Positions 25,987 through 34,282 of a stretch of 36,225 bases of DNA are shown piece after piece. How positions within the stretch are numbered: position 1 is the stretch's first letter; each line of letters starts with the position of its first letter. The position numbers and the translations under genes were made by a program. The stretch spans positions 1 to 36,225 of the forward strand of contig DYKN01000030.1 of the NCBI GenBank assembly GCA_020722575.1, in the 5' to 3' direction. A model generated the notes under the pieces. It saw only the letters and a list, made by a program, of their open reading frames with translations. It was not told where the DNA came from and ran no database searches. Source of the DNA: Rikenella microfusus. GTDB taxonomy: Bacteria; Bacteroidota; Bacteroidia; Bacteroidales; VadinHA17.

Positions 25987-26628
25987 TTATTTATCATATA
26001 GATTAAATTCAGGAAGATAACTTATCGCATCAGGTCCGGTATTAAATAAGAGGTCGAGGCTGCTAAGACCAGATACAAATTTGAATCGACTCGAAAATAC
26101 CTGAATATATTGTTTGAACTTAAACCTGTTGATTGCTTCAGGATTTTTTGGATTTAAAAAATATCTGGTATCATTATCAAGGTTTTTCACTGCCTTAAAT
26201 TCTGAAGTATAATAAATTTCAACCGGCAAATTGAAAAATTCCTTTAAACATTTTAATGTTGCCATATTGAGGTCAAGGAGGAACAGATAGCCTTTTAAAA
26301 TAATGTTTTCAATTTTATCATAATAGTAGTCAAAATAGGGTGCTGCTTTGTAAGCTGAATAAATACTTCGAAGATGAATTTGCTGCCATTTTTTTGAATA
26401 GTCAATCCTTATGTCTTTAATGGCTCTTTTGTGGAAACTTCCCTCAAGGATAGGTACTGAGAGGGTTAGAATGCCGTTGGCAGAGAGGATAATGCAACGA
26501 TTACGAAATGTTTGTTTAATGTAGTTTTCCTCTCTTTCGATAAGGATTTTATCTGTAGCTGCAACAAGTGACATATAATGTGAAGGAGGAAAATATGCTG
26601 ATGAGAGAATAAGAGGTTCTTGTTTCAT
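25987..26628 (-). CDS. WbqC family protein
   Basis: A 213-residue protein matching the WbqC-like family: AYFPPSHYMSLV near the N-terminus, IEREENYIKQTFRNR (about 30-44), a PI(L)EGSFHKRAIKDIRID stretch, WQQIHLRSIYSAYKAAPYFDYYYD (about 81-105) and a C-terminal region with FSSRFKFVSGLSSLDLLFN. Members are found in O-antigen and other sugar-modification loci and in stand-alone operons, but the reaction is not established to my knowledge. Its ATG overlaps the TGA of larB, so it is translated with the lar genes; that may be chance or may mean an unrecognised link. Confidence 0.85.
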   Translation of the reverse strand: MKQEPLILSSAYFPPSHYMSLVAATDKILIEREENYIKQTFRNRCIILSANGILTLSVPILEGSFHKRAIKDIRIDYSKKWQQIHLRSIYSAYKAAPYFDYYYDKIENIILKGYLFLLDLNMATLKCLKEFFNLPVEIYYTSEFKAVKNLDNDTRYFLNPKNPEAINRFKFKQYIQVFSSRFKFVSGLSSLDLLFNTGPDAISYLPEFNLYDK

Positions 26629-27374
26629 TTTAGTTTATTGATCATGCTTGCTGAAAAGGCTGCTCCAAAGCCATTATCAATATTAACAACTGTTACGCCG
26701 GAGGCACAGCTTGTAAGCATTGCCAGAAGAGCTGAAATTCCACCGAAATTTGCTCCATAACCAACACTTGTGGGTACTGCGATGACAGGTTTGTCAACCA
26801 GTCCACCAACAACGCTTGCCAGAGCTCCTTCCATTCCGGCTATTACTATTATCACCCTGCTTTTTTTTATTTCTGGCAGTTTGTCAACCAGCCGGTGAAT
26901 GCCTGCTACTCCGACATCATAAATCCTGACGACAGGATTTCCGAGTAATTCTGCAGTTATAGCAGCCTCTTCTGCTACTGGTATATCTGATGTCCCTCCA
27001 GTAACAACAGCAATATACGTACTGGCCATTTCTGGCTCCTTTTTCTTTAAACTTATAATTCTTGCTTCTTGATAGTAGACCGCATGAGGAATCACACTTT
27101 TTACCGCATCAAACATTGCATGGGTGGCCCTTGTCCCGATAACATTGTTTTCATGTTCCGAAAGAACTGAAAATATTTTTTTAACCTGTTCCACACTTTT
27201 CCCAGAGCAATAAACTATTTCAGGATATCCAGTCCTGATTTCTCTGTTGCTATCAAGTCTTGCAAAACCCAGATCGATAACTGGAAAAAATTTAAGAGTA
27301 TCAAGTGCCTCTTCAACACTTTTATGGCCATCTTTTACTTCATTCAATAGTTTTTCGAGATCTTTAATGTTCAT
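26625..27374 (-). CDS. larB: Nickel-pincer cofactor synthesis protein LarB (NaAD carboxylase/hydrolase)
   Basis: A 249-residue protein homologous to AIR carboxylase PurE. LarB carboxylates the pyridinium ring of nicotinic acid adenine dinucleotide and hydrolyses the phosphoanhydride, the first step of nickel-pincer nucleotide synthesis. The C-terminal PurE-like domain shows VTGGTSDIPVAEEA (124-137), IAGMEGALASVVGGL (178-192, with Glu182) and PTSVGYGANFGG (201-212). Cys223 in LTSCASG fits the Cys reported to bind the NaAD ring covalently in Lactiplantibacillus LarB. PurE itself lacks the approximately 115-residue N-terminal region seen here. It follows larE by 35 bp. Confidence 0.93.
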   Translation of the reverse strand: MNIKDLEKLLNEVKDGHKSVEEALDTLKFFPVIDLGFARLDSNREIRTGYPEIVYCSGKSVEQVKKIFSVLSEHENNVIGTRATHAMFDAVKSVIPHAVYYQEARIISLKKKEPEMASTYIAVVTGGTSDIPVAEEAAITAELLGNPVVRIYDVGVAGIHRLVDKLPEIKKSRVIIVIAGMEGALASVVGGLVDKPVIAVPTSVGYGANFGGISALLAMLTSCASGVTVVNIDNGFGAAFSASMINKLK

Positions 27375-27409
27375 TGCATTGGAATTTTAATGTAGTAACT
27401 TTTATATTG

Positions 27410-28213
27410 TTAATCATTTGCAAAAGTATCCATACTTCCACTTCTGTAACCTTCAAGATCGAGAGAAATATATTTAAAACCAATCTCTTTAAATTTACTG
27501 ACAATTTTTTCCCTGTTGCTGTTTGAAGTAATTTTCTCGATAAAACCGGGAAGGCATTCAATCCGTACTATATCGCCATGCATTCTAACCCTTGATCCAT
27601 AGTATCCCTGTTCGAAAAGATAATTTTCAGCTTCATCTACCATTCTCAACTCATCAGCACTAAATTGAACATTATATGGGAACCTCGTTAGCAGACAGGT
27701 CATTGGTGGTTTATCCCATATATTGAAACCAGATTCTCTCAGTATTTTACGTATCTCTTCCTTTGTAAGACCGGCTTCAAGCAAGGGACTTCTTATTTCC
27801 AGTTCTTTAAGTGCTTTTAATCCTGGTCTGAAACTGTTCAGGTCATCAGCGTTGGAGCCATCTGCAACATAGCTGAATCCGTTCTTTCTGGCATAATCAC
27901 GAATCAAATTAAAAAGGTGTCTCTTGCAATAGTAGCATCTGTCGGCCGGATTATTGATAATTTCCTGAATAATATCTGTATGAAGAACTTGATGTCTGAT
28001 ATTATGTGTTTTACAAAAGTCAATTGCTTCATCTGTCTCCCGTGATTGAATATATGGTGTTTTTATAGTTACGGCCATAATTCTTAAACCTGGAATCTGT
28101 GATGATTTTATAAGGAGAAAGGAACTGTCAACACCTCCCGAATAAGCAACAATTAGGGGATTAAGTGATGACAGAATGTTTTCGAGTTTTTCAATTTTTT
28201 TCTGAAGAGTCAT
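27410..28213 (-). CDS. larE: Pyridinium-dicarboxylate sulfurtransferase LarE, three-cysteine type
   Basis: A 267-residue PP-loop enzyme that adenylates the LarB product and adds sulfur, twice, to form the pincer ligand. The ATP site is VAYSGGVDSS (22-31). The family segment ADGSNADDLNSFRPG (117-131) is present. Three cysteines sit at positions expected for the iron-sulfur type of LarE: Cys93 and Cys96 (DRCYYCKR) and Cys173 (PPMTCLLTR). In the Lactiplantibacillus enzyme the single Cys at the last site gives up its own sulfur; three-Cys enzymes such as the Thermotoga one are reported to hold a 4Fe-4S cluster with a movable sulfide. Its start overlaps the end of larC by 23 bp. Confidence 0.93.
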   Translation of the reverse strand: MTLQKKIEKLENILSSLNPLIVAYSGGVDSSFLLIKSSQIPGLRIMAVTIKTPYIQSRETDEAIDFCKTHNIRHQVLHTDIIQEIINNPADRCYYCKRHLFNLIRDYARKNGFSYVADGSNADDLNSFRPGLKALKELEIRSPLLEAGLTKEEIRKILRESGFNIWDKPPMTCLLTRFPYNVQFSADELRMVDEAENYLFEQGYYGSRVRMHGDIVRIECLPGFIEKITSNSNREKIVSKFKEIGFKYISLDLEGYRSGSMDTFAND

Positions 28214-29396
28214 CAGTACCTGATAAATTAGTAATCTCAGATAAAATAATATTATAAACCATTTTCAGAGGTAATCCTGTTTCTTCTGCAATTTTTTTGC
28301 AGTCGCTGTACTCAGGCTTAAACGACACTTCCTTTCCTCTGTAAAATGAACGTTTAAATGTCACCGGACCAAACTTCGTAGAAACTTGTTCAATAACTCT
28401 TGATAGTGTCTCCTTATTGAATTTCAGGCATCTTATACCCAGAGTTGTTGTTTCTTTAAAAATTATTTCCTTTAGTGCTTCCTCAACTCCTTTTTCACAA
28501 ATAACGCTGAGAATAGTTCCCGGTCGGCTTTTTTTCATTATGACGTCAGTAAGATAGACATCTGATGCACCAGCTCTATAAAGCTTTTCTGTAACGTATT
28601 CAAAATGTTCCGGATTCATGTCATCAATATTGCATTCTATTAGTAACGCCTCATGACCGGCTTCAGTTGTTTCCTCTTTTTCACACAAAAATATTCTTAA
28701 AAGATTTGGTACTGAGGGATGATCTTTATGACCTACACCATAACCTGTCCTGAGTATTTTGAAAGGAATAGTTTTGTTGAAAACTGTTCCGAGAGTGGCT
28801 AATATGGCAGCACCGGTAGGTGTAGTTGCTTCAAAATCAACCCCACCCTTTGAAATTGGAATATTTTTCAAAATTTCGGCTGTTGCAGGTGCTGGAACCG
28901 GCAGAGTGCCATGTTCACATTTAACCATACCGCCGCCTGTCTCAATAATCGAAACGTGTACCTCATCAATATTCAAAGCATTGAAACATATAGCTGCTCC
29001 TGTAATGTCTATTATTGAATCAATTGCCCCAACCTCATGAAAATGAATTTTTTCTACTGGTATTCCATGAACAGTAGCTTCGGCTTCAGCCAGTTTAAGG
29101 AAAATTTTCTTTGCCAGATCTCCGGTTTTTTTGTTCAGTGAAGATCTGTCAATAATATTGAAGATATCAGAAAGATGACGATGTTTATGTTCGTGAGACG
29201 ATTGAATAACGGTGACTTTTGTGCCACGGATGCCATGCCTCTGATCAGTTTCGGCCTGAAGGTCCCAACCTTGAATGTTGAGTTTTTCAAGTTCCTTCTT
29301 TAAAAAGGTTACATCTACCCCAAGGTCAATCATTGCCCCAAGATTCATGTCGCCGCTGATCCCGGAAAAACAGTCGTAATAGAGTACTCTTTTCAT
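28191..29396 (-). CDS. larC: Nickel insertion protein LarC (CTP-dependent), uninterrupted
   Basis: A 401-residue protein (former DUF111) that inserts Ni into the pincer nucleotide using CTP. Recognisable segments: YYDCFSGISGDMNLGAMIDLG at the N-terminus, a His cluster (HEHKHRHL, about 68-75) likely to bind nickel, KIHFHEVGAIDSIIDI (about 117-132), PVPAPATAEIL, TTPTGAAIL and, in the C-terminal half, NIDDMNPEHFEYV and SDVYLTDVIMKKSRPG. In Lactiplantibacillus the two halves (LarC1/LarC2) are joined by programmed frameshifting; here they are one open frame. It is the first gene of larC-larE-larB-wbqC. No larA is present in the window, so the client enzyme must be elsewhere. Confidence 0.93.
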   Translation of the reverse strand: MKRVLYYDCFSGISGDMNLGAMIDLGVDVTFLKKELEKLNIQGWDLQAETDQRHGIRGTKVTVIQSSHEHKHRHLSDIFNIIDRSSLNKKTGDLAKKIFLKLAEAEATVHGIPVEKIHFHEVGAIDSIIDITGAAICFNALNIDEVHVSIIETGGGMVKCEHGTLPVPAPATAEILKNIPISKGGVDFEATTPTGAAILATLGTVFNKTIPFKILRTGYGVGHKDHPSVPNLLRIFLCEKEETTEAGHEALLIECNIDDMNPEHFEYVTEKLYRAGASDVYLTDVIMKKSRPGTILSVICEKGVEEALKEIIFKETTTLGIRCLKFNKETLSRVIEQVSTKFGPVTFKRSFYRGKEVSFKPEYSDCKKIAEETGLPLKMVYNIILSEITNLSGTDDSSEKN

Positions 29397-29626
29397 TTGA
29401 CAGTTTAATTTGATAACAAAAAATTCTGCATAAAGTTAATTATTGTATGGTTAAATTATGTTAACTTACCACAAGCATCAAAAAAATGAGAAATTGTATT
29501 TTTTCGTAAAAGACACAAAAAAGATTATCTGTTGAGCATGCTGAGGGATAATAGTAATTTTTCATAAAGTGCTGAAATGATTGTTGCTATAAGTCAAATT
29601 ATATGTTTATTTTGTTGGCATTGGAT

Positions 29627-29634
29627 TATATTTG
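29627..29634 (+). promoter_or_regulatory. Bacteroidota -7 element for the epimerase-rubredoxin pair
   Basis: TATATTTG matches TAnnTTTG 25 bp before the ATG at 29660. A -33 TTTG at the usual spacing is not obvious; one lies 12 bp upstream, which is too close. The match argues against the earlier in-frame ATG at 29603. Confidence 0.45.
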
Positions 29635-29659
29635 TAAGTATTCAAAATATAGCACTTTT

Positions 29660-30106
29660 ATGAAACCATTGTATATTGAGCATATCGGAATTGCTGTAAA
29701 AAATCTACAGGAAGCTATAAGGATATATGAAAACCTGCTTGGAATAGATTGTTACAAAATTGAAGAAGTTCCTGAACAGAGGGTAAATACAGCATTTTTC
29801 ATGGTGGGGCAGACAAAGATAGAATTGCTTGCATCTACTGATCCTGAAGGTCCTGTGGGGAAATTTATTGAGAAGAGGGGAGAAGGTATTCATCATATTG
29901 CATTTGCAGTTGATTCGATTGAAGAAAGCCTGACTGAACTTAAGTCGAATGGGGTTTCCCTTATTGATCAGACTCCGAGGGCAGGTGCAGATGGGCTTGA
30001 TATAGCTTTTCTTCATCCGAAATCAACCGGAGGCGTACTGATTGAAATTTGTGAACACGAATCAGATTCTAAAAACAATATTAATAAAAATTATGGAAAA
30101 ATATAA
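29660..30106 (+). CDS. mce: Methylmalonyl-CoA epimerase (VOC superfamily)
   Basis: A 148-residue VOC-fold protein, the usual size for methylmalonyl-CoA epimerase, which interconverts the R and S forms of methylmalonyl-CoA in the propionate/succinate route. [15 protein letters not shown] begins the fold; metal ligands fit His8, His79 (GIHHIAFAV) and Glu129 (GGVLIEICE), with KIELLAS in the middle position. I chose ATG 29660, since [13 protein letters not shown] is the typical N-terminus and the -7 element lies just upstream. The usual carboxylase or mutase neighbours are absent; instead a rubredoxin gene overlaps its 3' end by 14 bp. Another VOC dioxygenase or lyase is less likely given the motifs. 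Confidence 0.88.
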   Translation: MKPLYIEHIGIAVKNLQEAIRIYENLLGIDCYKIEEVPEQRVNTAFFMVGQTKIELLASTDPEGPVGKFIEKRGEGIHHIAFAVDSIEESLTELKSNGVSLIDQTPRAGADGLDIAFLHPKSTGGVLIEICEHESDSKNNINKNYGKI

Positions 30107-30257
30107 ATGTTCTGTTTGCGGATATGTCTATGATCCTGCTATTGGAGAACCATCAGCAGGGATTGAACCAGGAAAGCCGTTTCATGAATTACCTGATGAT
30201 TTTGTATGTCCCATCTGTTCTGCAGGAAAGAGTGAATTTTTTCTGACTGATGTATAA
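30093..30257 (+). CDS. Rubredoxin
   Basis: A 54-residue rubredoxin, a one-iron electron carrier common in anaerobes. Two Cys pairs hold the iron: [12 protein letters not shown] (residues 5-16) and [13 protein letters not shown] (34-46). The second knuckle has Ser where rubredoxins usually have Gly (CPxCG), a mild deviation. The [18 protein letters not shown] segment matches the family. ATG 30093 gives the normal length; an earlier in-frame ATG would add an untypical 17-residue extension. It overlaps the epimerase end by 14 bp in another frame, so the two genes are co-transcribed. Confidence 0.93.
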   Translation: MEKYKCSVCGYVYDPAIGEPSAGIEPGKPFHELPDDFVCPICSAGKSEFFLTDV

Positions 30258-30261
30258 TATT

Positions 30262-30293
30262 CTAAAAATTGCCGGTTTCTTCCGTAAACCTGC
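30262..30293 (-). terminator. Intrinsic terminator of pepD
   Basis: GCCGGTTT (30271-30278) and AAACCTGC (30286-30293) form an 8-bp stem with one mismatch and a 7-nt loop. On the minus strand the stem is followed by AATTTTTAG, a short U-tract, so it is best placed to end pepD. It lies between the convergent rubredoxin and pepD genes. Confidence 0.5.
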
Positions 30294-30295
30294 AA

Positions 30296-31756
30296 CTATT
30301 CTTCGGGAATGTTCTGGAGGATTTTGATAAGGAGTTCCCATAACCTGCCGACTGATTCAATGTTGAGCTTCTCGTCAGGTGTATGAGCACCTTTTATTGT
30401 GGGGCCAATTGAAATCATATCAACATCCCGGTTTTTCTCGTAAATTAAACCGCATTCCAATCCAGCATGAATTGCTTTTACCTGAGGTTCATTTCCAAAA
30501 AGCTTTTTATATGATTTTCTGGTAATCTCAAGTATTTCTGAATTAATATTTGGTTCCCATCCCGGGTACTCTCCTGATGAATGCGCTTCAGCTCCTCGCA
30601 TTGCAAAACAATCACTAACGAGTTTTGCAATTTCATGTTTCTCGGAGTCAACCGAGCTTCTTTGTGAAGTAACTATTTTTATCCTGTTGTCCTCTAATAT
30701 TCTGACTGATGCAAGATTGGTGGAGGTCTCAACAAGGTTTTCCATTTCTTTCGACCATTTTATTACTCCATTCGGACATTCGGAAAAAGCCTCAAGTAAT
30801 TTCCTGTGAGAATCAAGATCCATAACCTTATCAGGGAGAGGACCATGTGTTATAATTAGTTCAATCGCTGGTTCAAGGTCTTTATATCTTTCTTTAATAA
30901 TAGTATGGAAGTTTCTAATCTCTTCTGTGATAGATCCATTATATGAACCATTTGCAGTAATAATGGCTGTGGCCTCTCTCGGTATAGCATTACGAATATT
31001 TCCACCTTCAAACATATTTAGTCTTATTCTGTATTTTTCAGTTAGAAGGGCAAGAAGTTCAGCCATTATTTTTAAAGAATTACCGTATCCTTTATGAATC
31101 TCATCTCCAGAATGGCCACCTCTGAGACCTTTGAGCATGATTTTGTATGATGATGAACCCTCCGGTACCTTTTCGGGCTTATATGTCAAAAAAGCATCGG
31201 TCTCAATGCCTCCTGCACATCCAATATAAATTATGCCTTCATCTTCTGAATCAAGATTAATAAGTATCCTGCCGGTGAAAAAATCAGGACTTAGATTTTT
31301 GGCTCCAGTCATGCCCGATTCCTCGTCAACGGTGAAGAGGTATTCGATTCTGCCTGTCTTAATATCGTTATTTGCAAGTAGTGCAAGTTGTACAGCAATT
31401 CCTATTCCGTCATCGGCACCCAGTGTCGTGCCAATTGTATGCACCCATCCGTCTGTGATGTACGGGATTATTGGATCGGAGTACCAGTTATGAGGATGAC
31501 CGGCAATTTTCTCACCGACCATATCCATGTGACTCTGAAGGACAACACATTTCTTCTTTTCATAGCCTGCAGAAGGAGGTTTGATTATTATGATATTACC
31601 TGTTTTGTCCTCAGCTGAAAATAAATTATGTTCAGCAGCAAAATTTAAAAGATATCTCTTTATTTTTTCTTCATGCTTTGAAACTCGGGGTATTTTACAG
31701 ATTTCTTCAAAATATCTCCACACATCCTCCGGCCTAAGATTACTCAAAACACTCAT
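30296..31756 (-). CDS. pepD: Aminoacyl-histidine dipeptidase / cytosol nonspecific dipeptidase (M20C)
   Basis: A 486-residue zinc metallopeptidase that hydrolyses dipeptides, including Xaa-His, in the cytosol. M20 metal ligands and catalytic residues are in place: His76 and Asp78 (QSHMDMV), Asp115 (LGADDGIG), Glu145-Glu146 (TVDEESGMTG) and the late His in IKGAHTPDE. GLRGGHSGDEIHKGYGN marks the PepD lid domain. I use ATG 31756 as the start; a TTG lies one codon earlier. A -7-like element (TATCTTTG on the minus strand) is at 31800-31793, so it is probably transcribed separately from the acyl-CoA ligase gene upstream. Confidence 0.95.
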   Translation of the reverse strand: MSVLSNLRPEDVWRYFEEICKIPRVSKHEEKIKRYLLNFAAEHNLFSAEDKTGNIIIIKPPSAGYEKKKCVVLQSHMDMVGEKIAGHPHNWYSDPIIPYITDGWVHTIGTTLGADDGIGIAVQLALLANNDIKTGRIEYLFTVDEESGMTGAKNLSPDFFTGRILINLDSEDEGIIYIGCAGGIETDAFLTYKPEKVPEGSSSYKIMLKGLRGGHSGDEIHKGYGNSLKIMAELLALLTEKYRIRLNMFEGGNIRNAIPREATAIITANGSYNGSITEEIRNFHTIIKERYKDLEPAIELIITHGPLPDKVMDLDSHRKLLEAFSECPNGVIKWSKEMENLVETSTNLASVRILEDNRIKIVTSQRSSVDSEKHEIAKLVSDCFAMRGAEAHSSGEYPGWEPNINSEILEITRKSYKKLFGNEPQVKAIHAGLECGLIYEKNRDVDMISIGPTIKGAHTPDEKLNIESVGRLWELLIKILQNIPEE

Positions 31757-31792
31757 CAACTTATATATAAAAATACAAAAATCAATTCGTTA

Positions 31793-31800
31793 CAAAGATA
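31793..31800 (-). promoter_or_regulatory. Bacteroidota -7 element for pepD
   Basis: On the minus strand this reads TATCTTTG, an exact TAnnTTTG match, 36 bp before the pepD ATG. No -33 element is obvious. Confidence 0.4.
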
Positions 31801-31900
31801 ATACAATTTATTCAGATTTTTATTAATAAATGTTAAAAATACATTTTTTAGAGTGACTGTAAGTTTCGTGAAAGCCAAAAAATATAATGAAAAAAAATTT

Positions 31901-33814
31901 TTAACCGAGTTTCATACGTTCAACTGCTTCAATGTTTCTTTCGTGGGTGATTATTTTTGCAACTGGAGTATAGAGATATTCTATCAATTCGGCATATTTT
32001 TCGGTTATTTTACCTCTGACTATTTTCATTGTTGAGTTCATCAGTCCGTTTTCTTCTGTCCATGCCTCATCCAGAATTCCTATTGCAACGGGTAACCATC
32101 TCTGGGGGAACATTTTACCGTACTTACCGCTAGTTCGGTATTCGTTGATTTCGTTTTCAATAAGTGTCAGTACGAGTCGTTTCCCTTCTTCAATGTCGGC
32201 TGAAACACCTTTATCTTCAAGATAGGTTTTCAGAGCGTGTTGATTAGGTACGATTAGTGCTACCGTATAGGGGCGCTGGTTATTGTACAACATGCACTGG
32301 TCAATATATTTTGATTGTTCACTAATGGCTTCTTCTATTCCTTCAGGGCTGAATTTTTCACCATCATCAGCTATCAGAAGGCTTTTGAATCTGCCAAGAA
32401 CATAGAGATATCCGTCACTGTCCAGATATCCCATATCGCCTGTATGAAGCCAACCATCTTTTATTGTTTCTACTGTGGCCTTTTCATTCTTCCAGTAGCC
32501 GTACATAACATTACCACCTCTTATAAGAATTTCACCTTTTTCACCAATTGGAAGTTCATTACCGTCCTCATCACAAATCTTAAGGTCCATGTTGTTGACA
32601 AGTACCCCGGATGATCCCAGTTTATGCCTTTCCTTTGAGTTTGAAGATATTACTGGTGATGCCTCGGTAAGACCATAGCCTTGATACATGGGAATTCCGA
32701 GTGCATAAAAGAAACGCTGAAGCTCAATGTCGAGAAGTGCACCTCCACCAATAAAATATTCAAGCTCGCCACCAAAAAAGTCACGGATTTTGCTGAATAG
32801 TATTTTATCATAAAACCTGAGCAGAGGTTTCTTAAGTTTTTGAATACCCTTTCCTTTGTTATATCCTTCCTTATTGTAAGAATATACCACTTTAAGCGCT
32901 TGATTGAAGAGGGTTTCAATAAGTTTTCCTTTTTCTCTGATTCCCTTTTCAATATTTTTTCTGAAGTTTTTTGCAAGAGCTGGGACACTGAGCAGAATGT
33001 TTGGCTTTATTTCTTTCATGCACGATGGAATATTTCTTAGAGTCTCCATCGGTGTTTTCCCGGTTTTAACCGAAGCAATACTTGCTCCTTTACCCATAAA
33101 CGCATAAATACCGCAGGTATGACCGAACGAATGATCCCAGGGAAGCATTAACAGAGTTTTGAAAAACGGAGGAATATCCATCAATGAATATGCCTGATAA
33201 ACGTTTGTAACATAATTGCCATGTGTAAGGATTATTCCTTTTGGATCGGCTGTAGTTCCTGATGTGTAACAGATATTTGCAAAATCAGAAGGTGAGACGC
33301 TTTTATAAATTTTTTCGAAAGTCTTAACATTTTCAGGATTTTCAAGCCATTCTCTTCCGATTTTCCTAACTTCATTAAAATGAATTTCATTTTGCTGGTA
33401 CTCTTCTTTTGCATCAAAATGAATTATTTTTTCAATACCAGGACATTCATTAAGCACTTCTTTAAGTTTGGGATACTGCAGTGCAGATGTCATCACCATC
33501 CTCGATTCGGAATGGTTTATTCTGAATTTTATTTCTTCCGGATTTAGTTTTACCGAAAGCGGGACATTAACCGCTCCCGTGTAAAGAACTCCAAGTTCAC
33601 CAATCACCCAGCAATTTCTTCCTTCTGAAATTAAGCTTATATGGTCACCCCTTTTGACTCCCAGACATATCAATCCAGCAGCAAACTCATGAACCTGTTT
33701 TCTGACTTCACCATACGTTGTCCCTTCGTACTTATCGGAAGGTTTTTCCCAGAGATATACATTATTACTGAACTTTTCAACATTTTCTTCAAAAAACTGA
33801 ACTATTGATTTCAT
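31901..33814 (-). CDS. Long-chain fatty acid-CoA ligase (AMP-forming)
   Basis: A 637-residue member of the acyl-adenylate superfamily, the usual size for long-chain acyl-CoA ligases of Bacteroidota. The ATP loop is YTSGTTADPKG (183-193), motif A3-like YQGYGLTEASP (377-387), GWLHTGDMGYLDSDG (454-468) and the hinge GRFKSLL. The catalytic Lys is probably in NSTMKIVRGKI near the C-terminus. It activates a fatty acid via acyl-AMP to acyl-CoA at the inner face of the membrane. Chain-length preference cannot be read from the sequence. The start at 33814 is the first ATG and matches the family N-terminus. It is divergent from the SPOR lipoprotein gene across 468 bp. Confidence 0.9.
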   Translation of the reverse strand: MKSIVQFFEENVEKFSNNVYLWEKPSDKYEGTTYGEVRKQVHEFAAGLICLGVKRGDHISLISEGRNCWVIGELGVLYTGAVNVPLSVKLNPEEIKFRINHSESRMVMTSALQYPKLKEVLNECPGIEKIIHFDAKEEYQQNEIHFNEVRKIGREWLENPENVKTFEKIYKSVSPSDFANICYTSGTTADPKGIILTHGNYVTNVYQAYSLMDIPPFFKTLLMLPWDHSFGHTCGIYAFMGKGASIASVKTGKTPMETLRNIPSCMKEIKPNILLSVPALAKNFRKNIEKGIREKGKLIETLFNQALKVVYSYNKEGYNKGKGIQKLKKPLLRFYDKILFSKIRDFFGGELEYFIGGGALLDIELQRFFYALGIPMYQGYGLTEASPVISSNSKERHKLGSSGVLVNNMDLKICDEDGNELPIGEKGEILIRGGNVMYGYWKNEKATVETIKDGWLHTGDMGYLDSDGYLYVLGRFKSLLIADDGEKFSPEGIEEAISEQSKYIDQCMLYNNQRPYTVALIVPNQHALKTYLEDKGVSADIEEGKRLVLTLIENEINEYRTSGKYGKMFPQRWLPVAIGILDEAWTEENGLMNSTMKIVRGKITEKYAELIEYLYTPVAKIITHERNIEAVERMKLG

Positions 33815-34211
33815 GGTTGATATGTTTAAAGTTTCGAATTTACAATGGTAAAAATTACATCTAAGATATTAAAATAAAAATGAAAAATCCGTGCGACAAT
33901 TATAATCAATCATTATTAAACGGTTAAAATATTAATAAATAGATATGAGTTTCATTACTTCACCTTGTTTTGCTGAGGATGACAGGTAATTTTATTATAA
34001 TGTAAAGTGGTGGTTTCGAGGGCTATTCTAAATTCTCATTAATCTCACCAAAATGAGTGAACAATCTCATTCTGAACATGGGATCTCTCTGTTAAATAGT
34101 TAATTAGTGAAGTTGGATTTGTTTGAAGAAACTTAAATTAAGACAGGCTTGTCTGCCAAAACGTTATAAAGGTTGAGAAACGGGAAATTTTGAAAAATAA
34201 ATATTGAATAT
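33815..34211. other. AT-rich intergenic region, no gene seen
   Basis: Only ORFs of fewer than about 20 codons occur here. A CTCATT (34035) / AATGAG (34052) inverted repeat with a further CTCATT (34066), plus TGAGGATGACAGG (33973) and TCATTCTGAAC (34067), loosely resemble pieces of intergenic repeats I know from environmental bacterial genomes. No RNA gene could be recognised. Confidence 0.5.
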
Positions 34212-34243
34212 TTTGTATGCTCATTATTAAATTATTATATTTG
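34212..34243 (+). promoter_or_regulatory. Full Bacteroidota promoter of the SPOR lipoprotein
   Basis: TTTG at 34212-34215 and TATATTTG at 34236-34243 are separated by exactly 20 bp, matching the TTTG-N19-21-TAnnTTTG consensus of the Bacteroidota primary sigma factor. Transcription should start near 34250, some 30 bp before the ATG. Confidence 0.75.
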
Positions 34244-34282
34244 ATTTAATATTAATTAAGGTTAAAACTTTATTTAAAAATT

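Noticed and set aside
28191..29396. Programmed frameshift in larC as in Lactiplantibacillus
   Set aside because: The frame is continuous from the N-terminal to the C-terminal half, so no frameshift is needed.
33815..34282. Possible small RNA or small protein gene in the largest gap
   Set aside because: Only 14-16 codon frames without ribosome binding sites are present, and apart from the lipoprotein promoter no RNA family features could be recognised.
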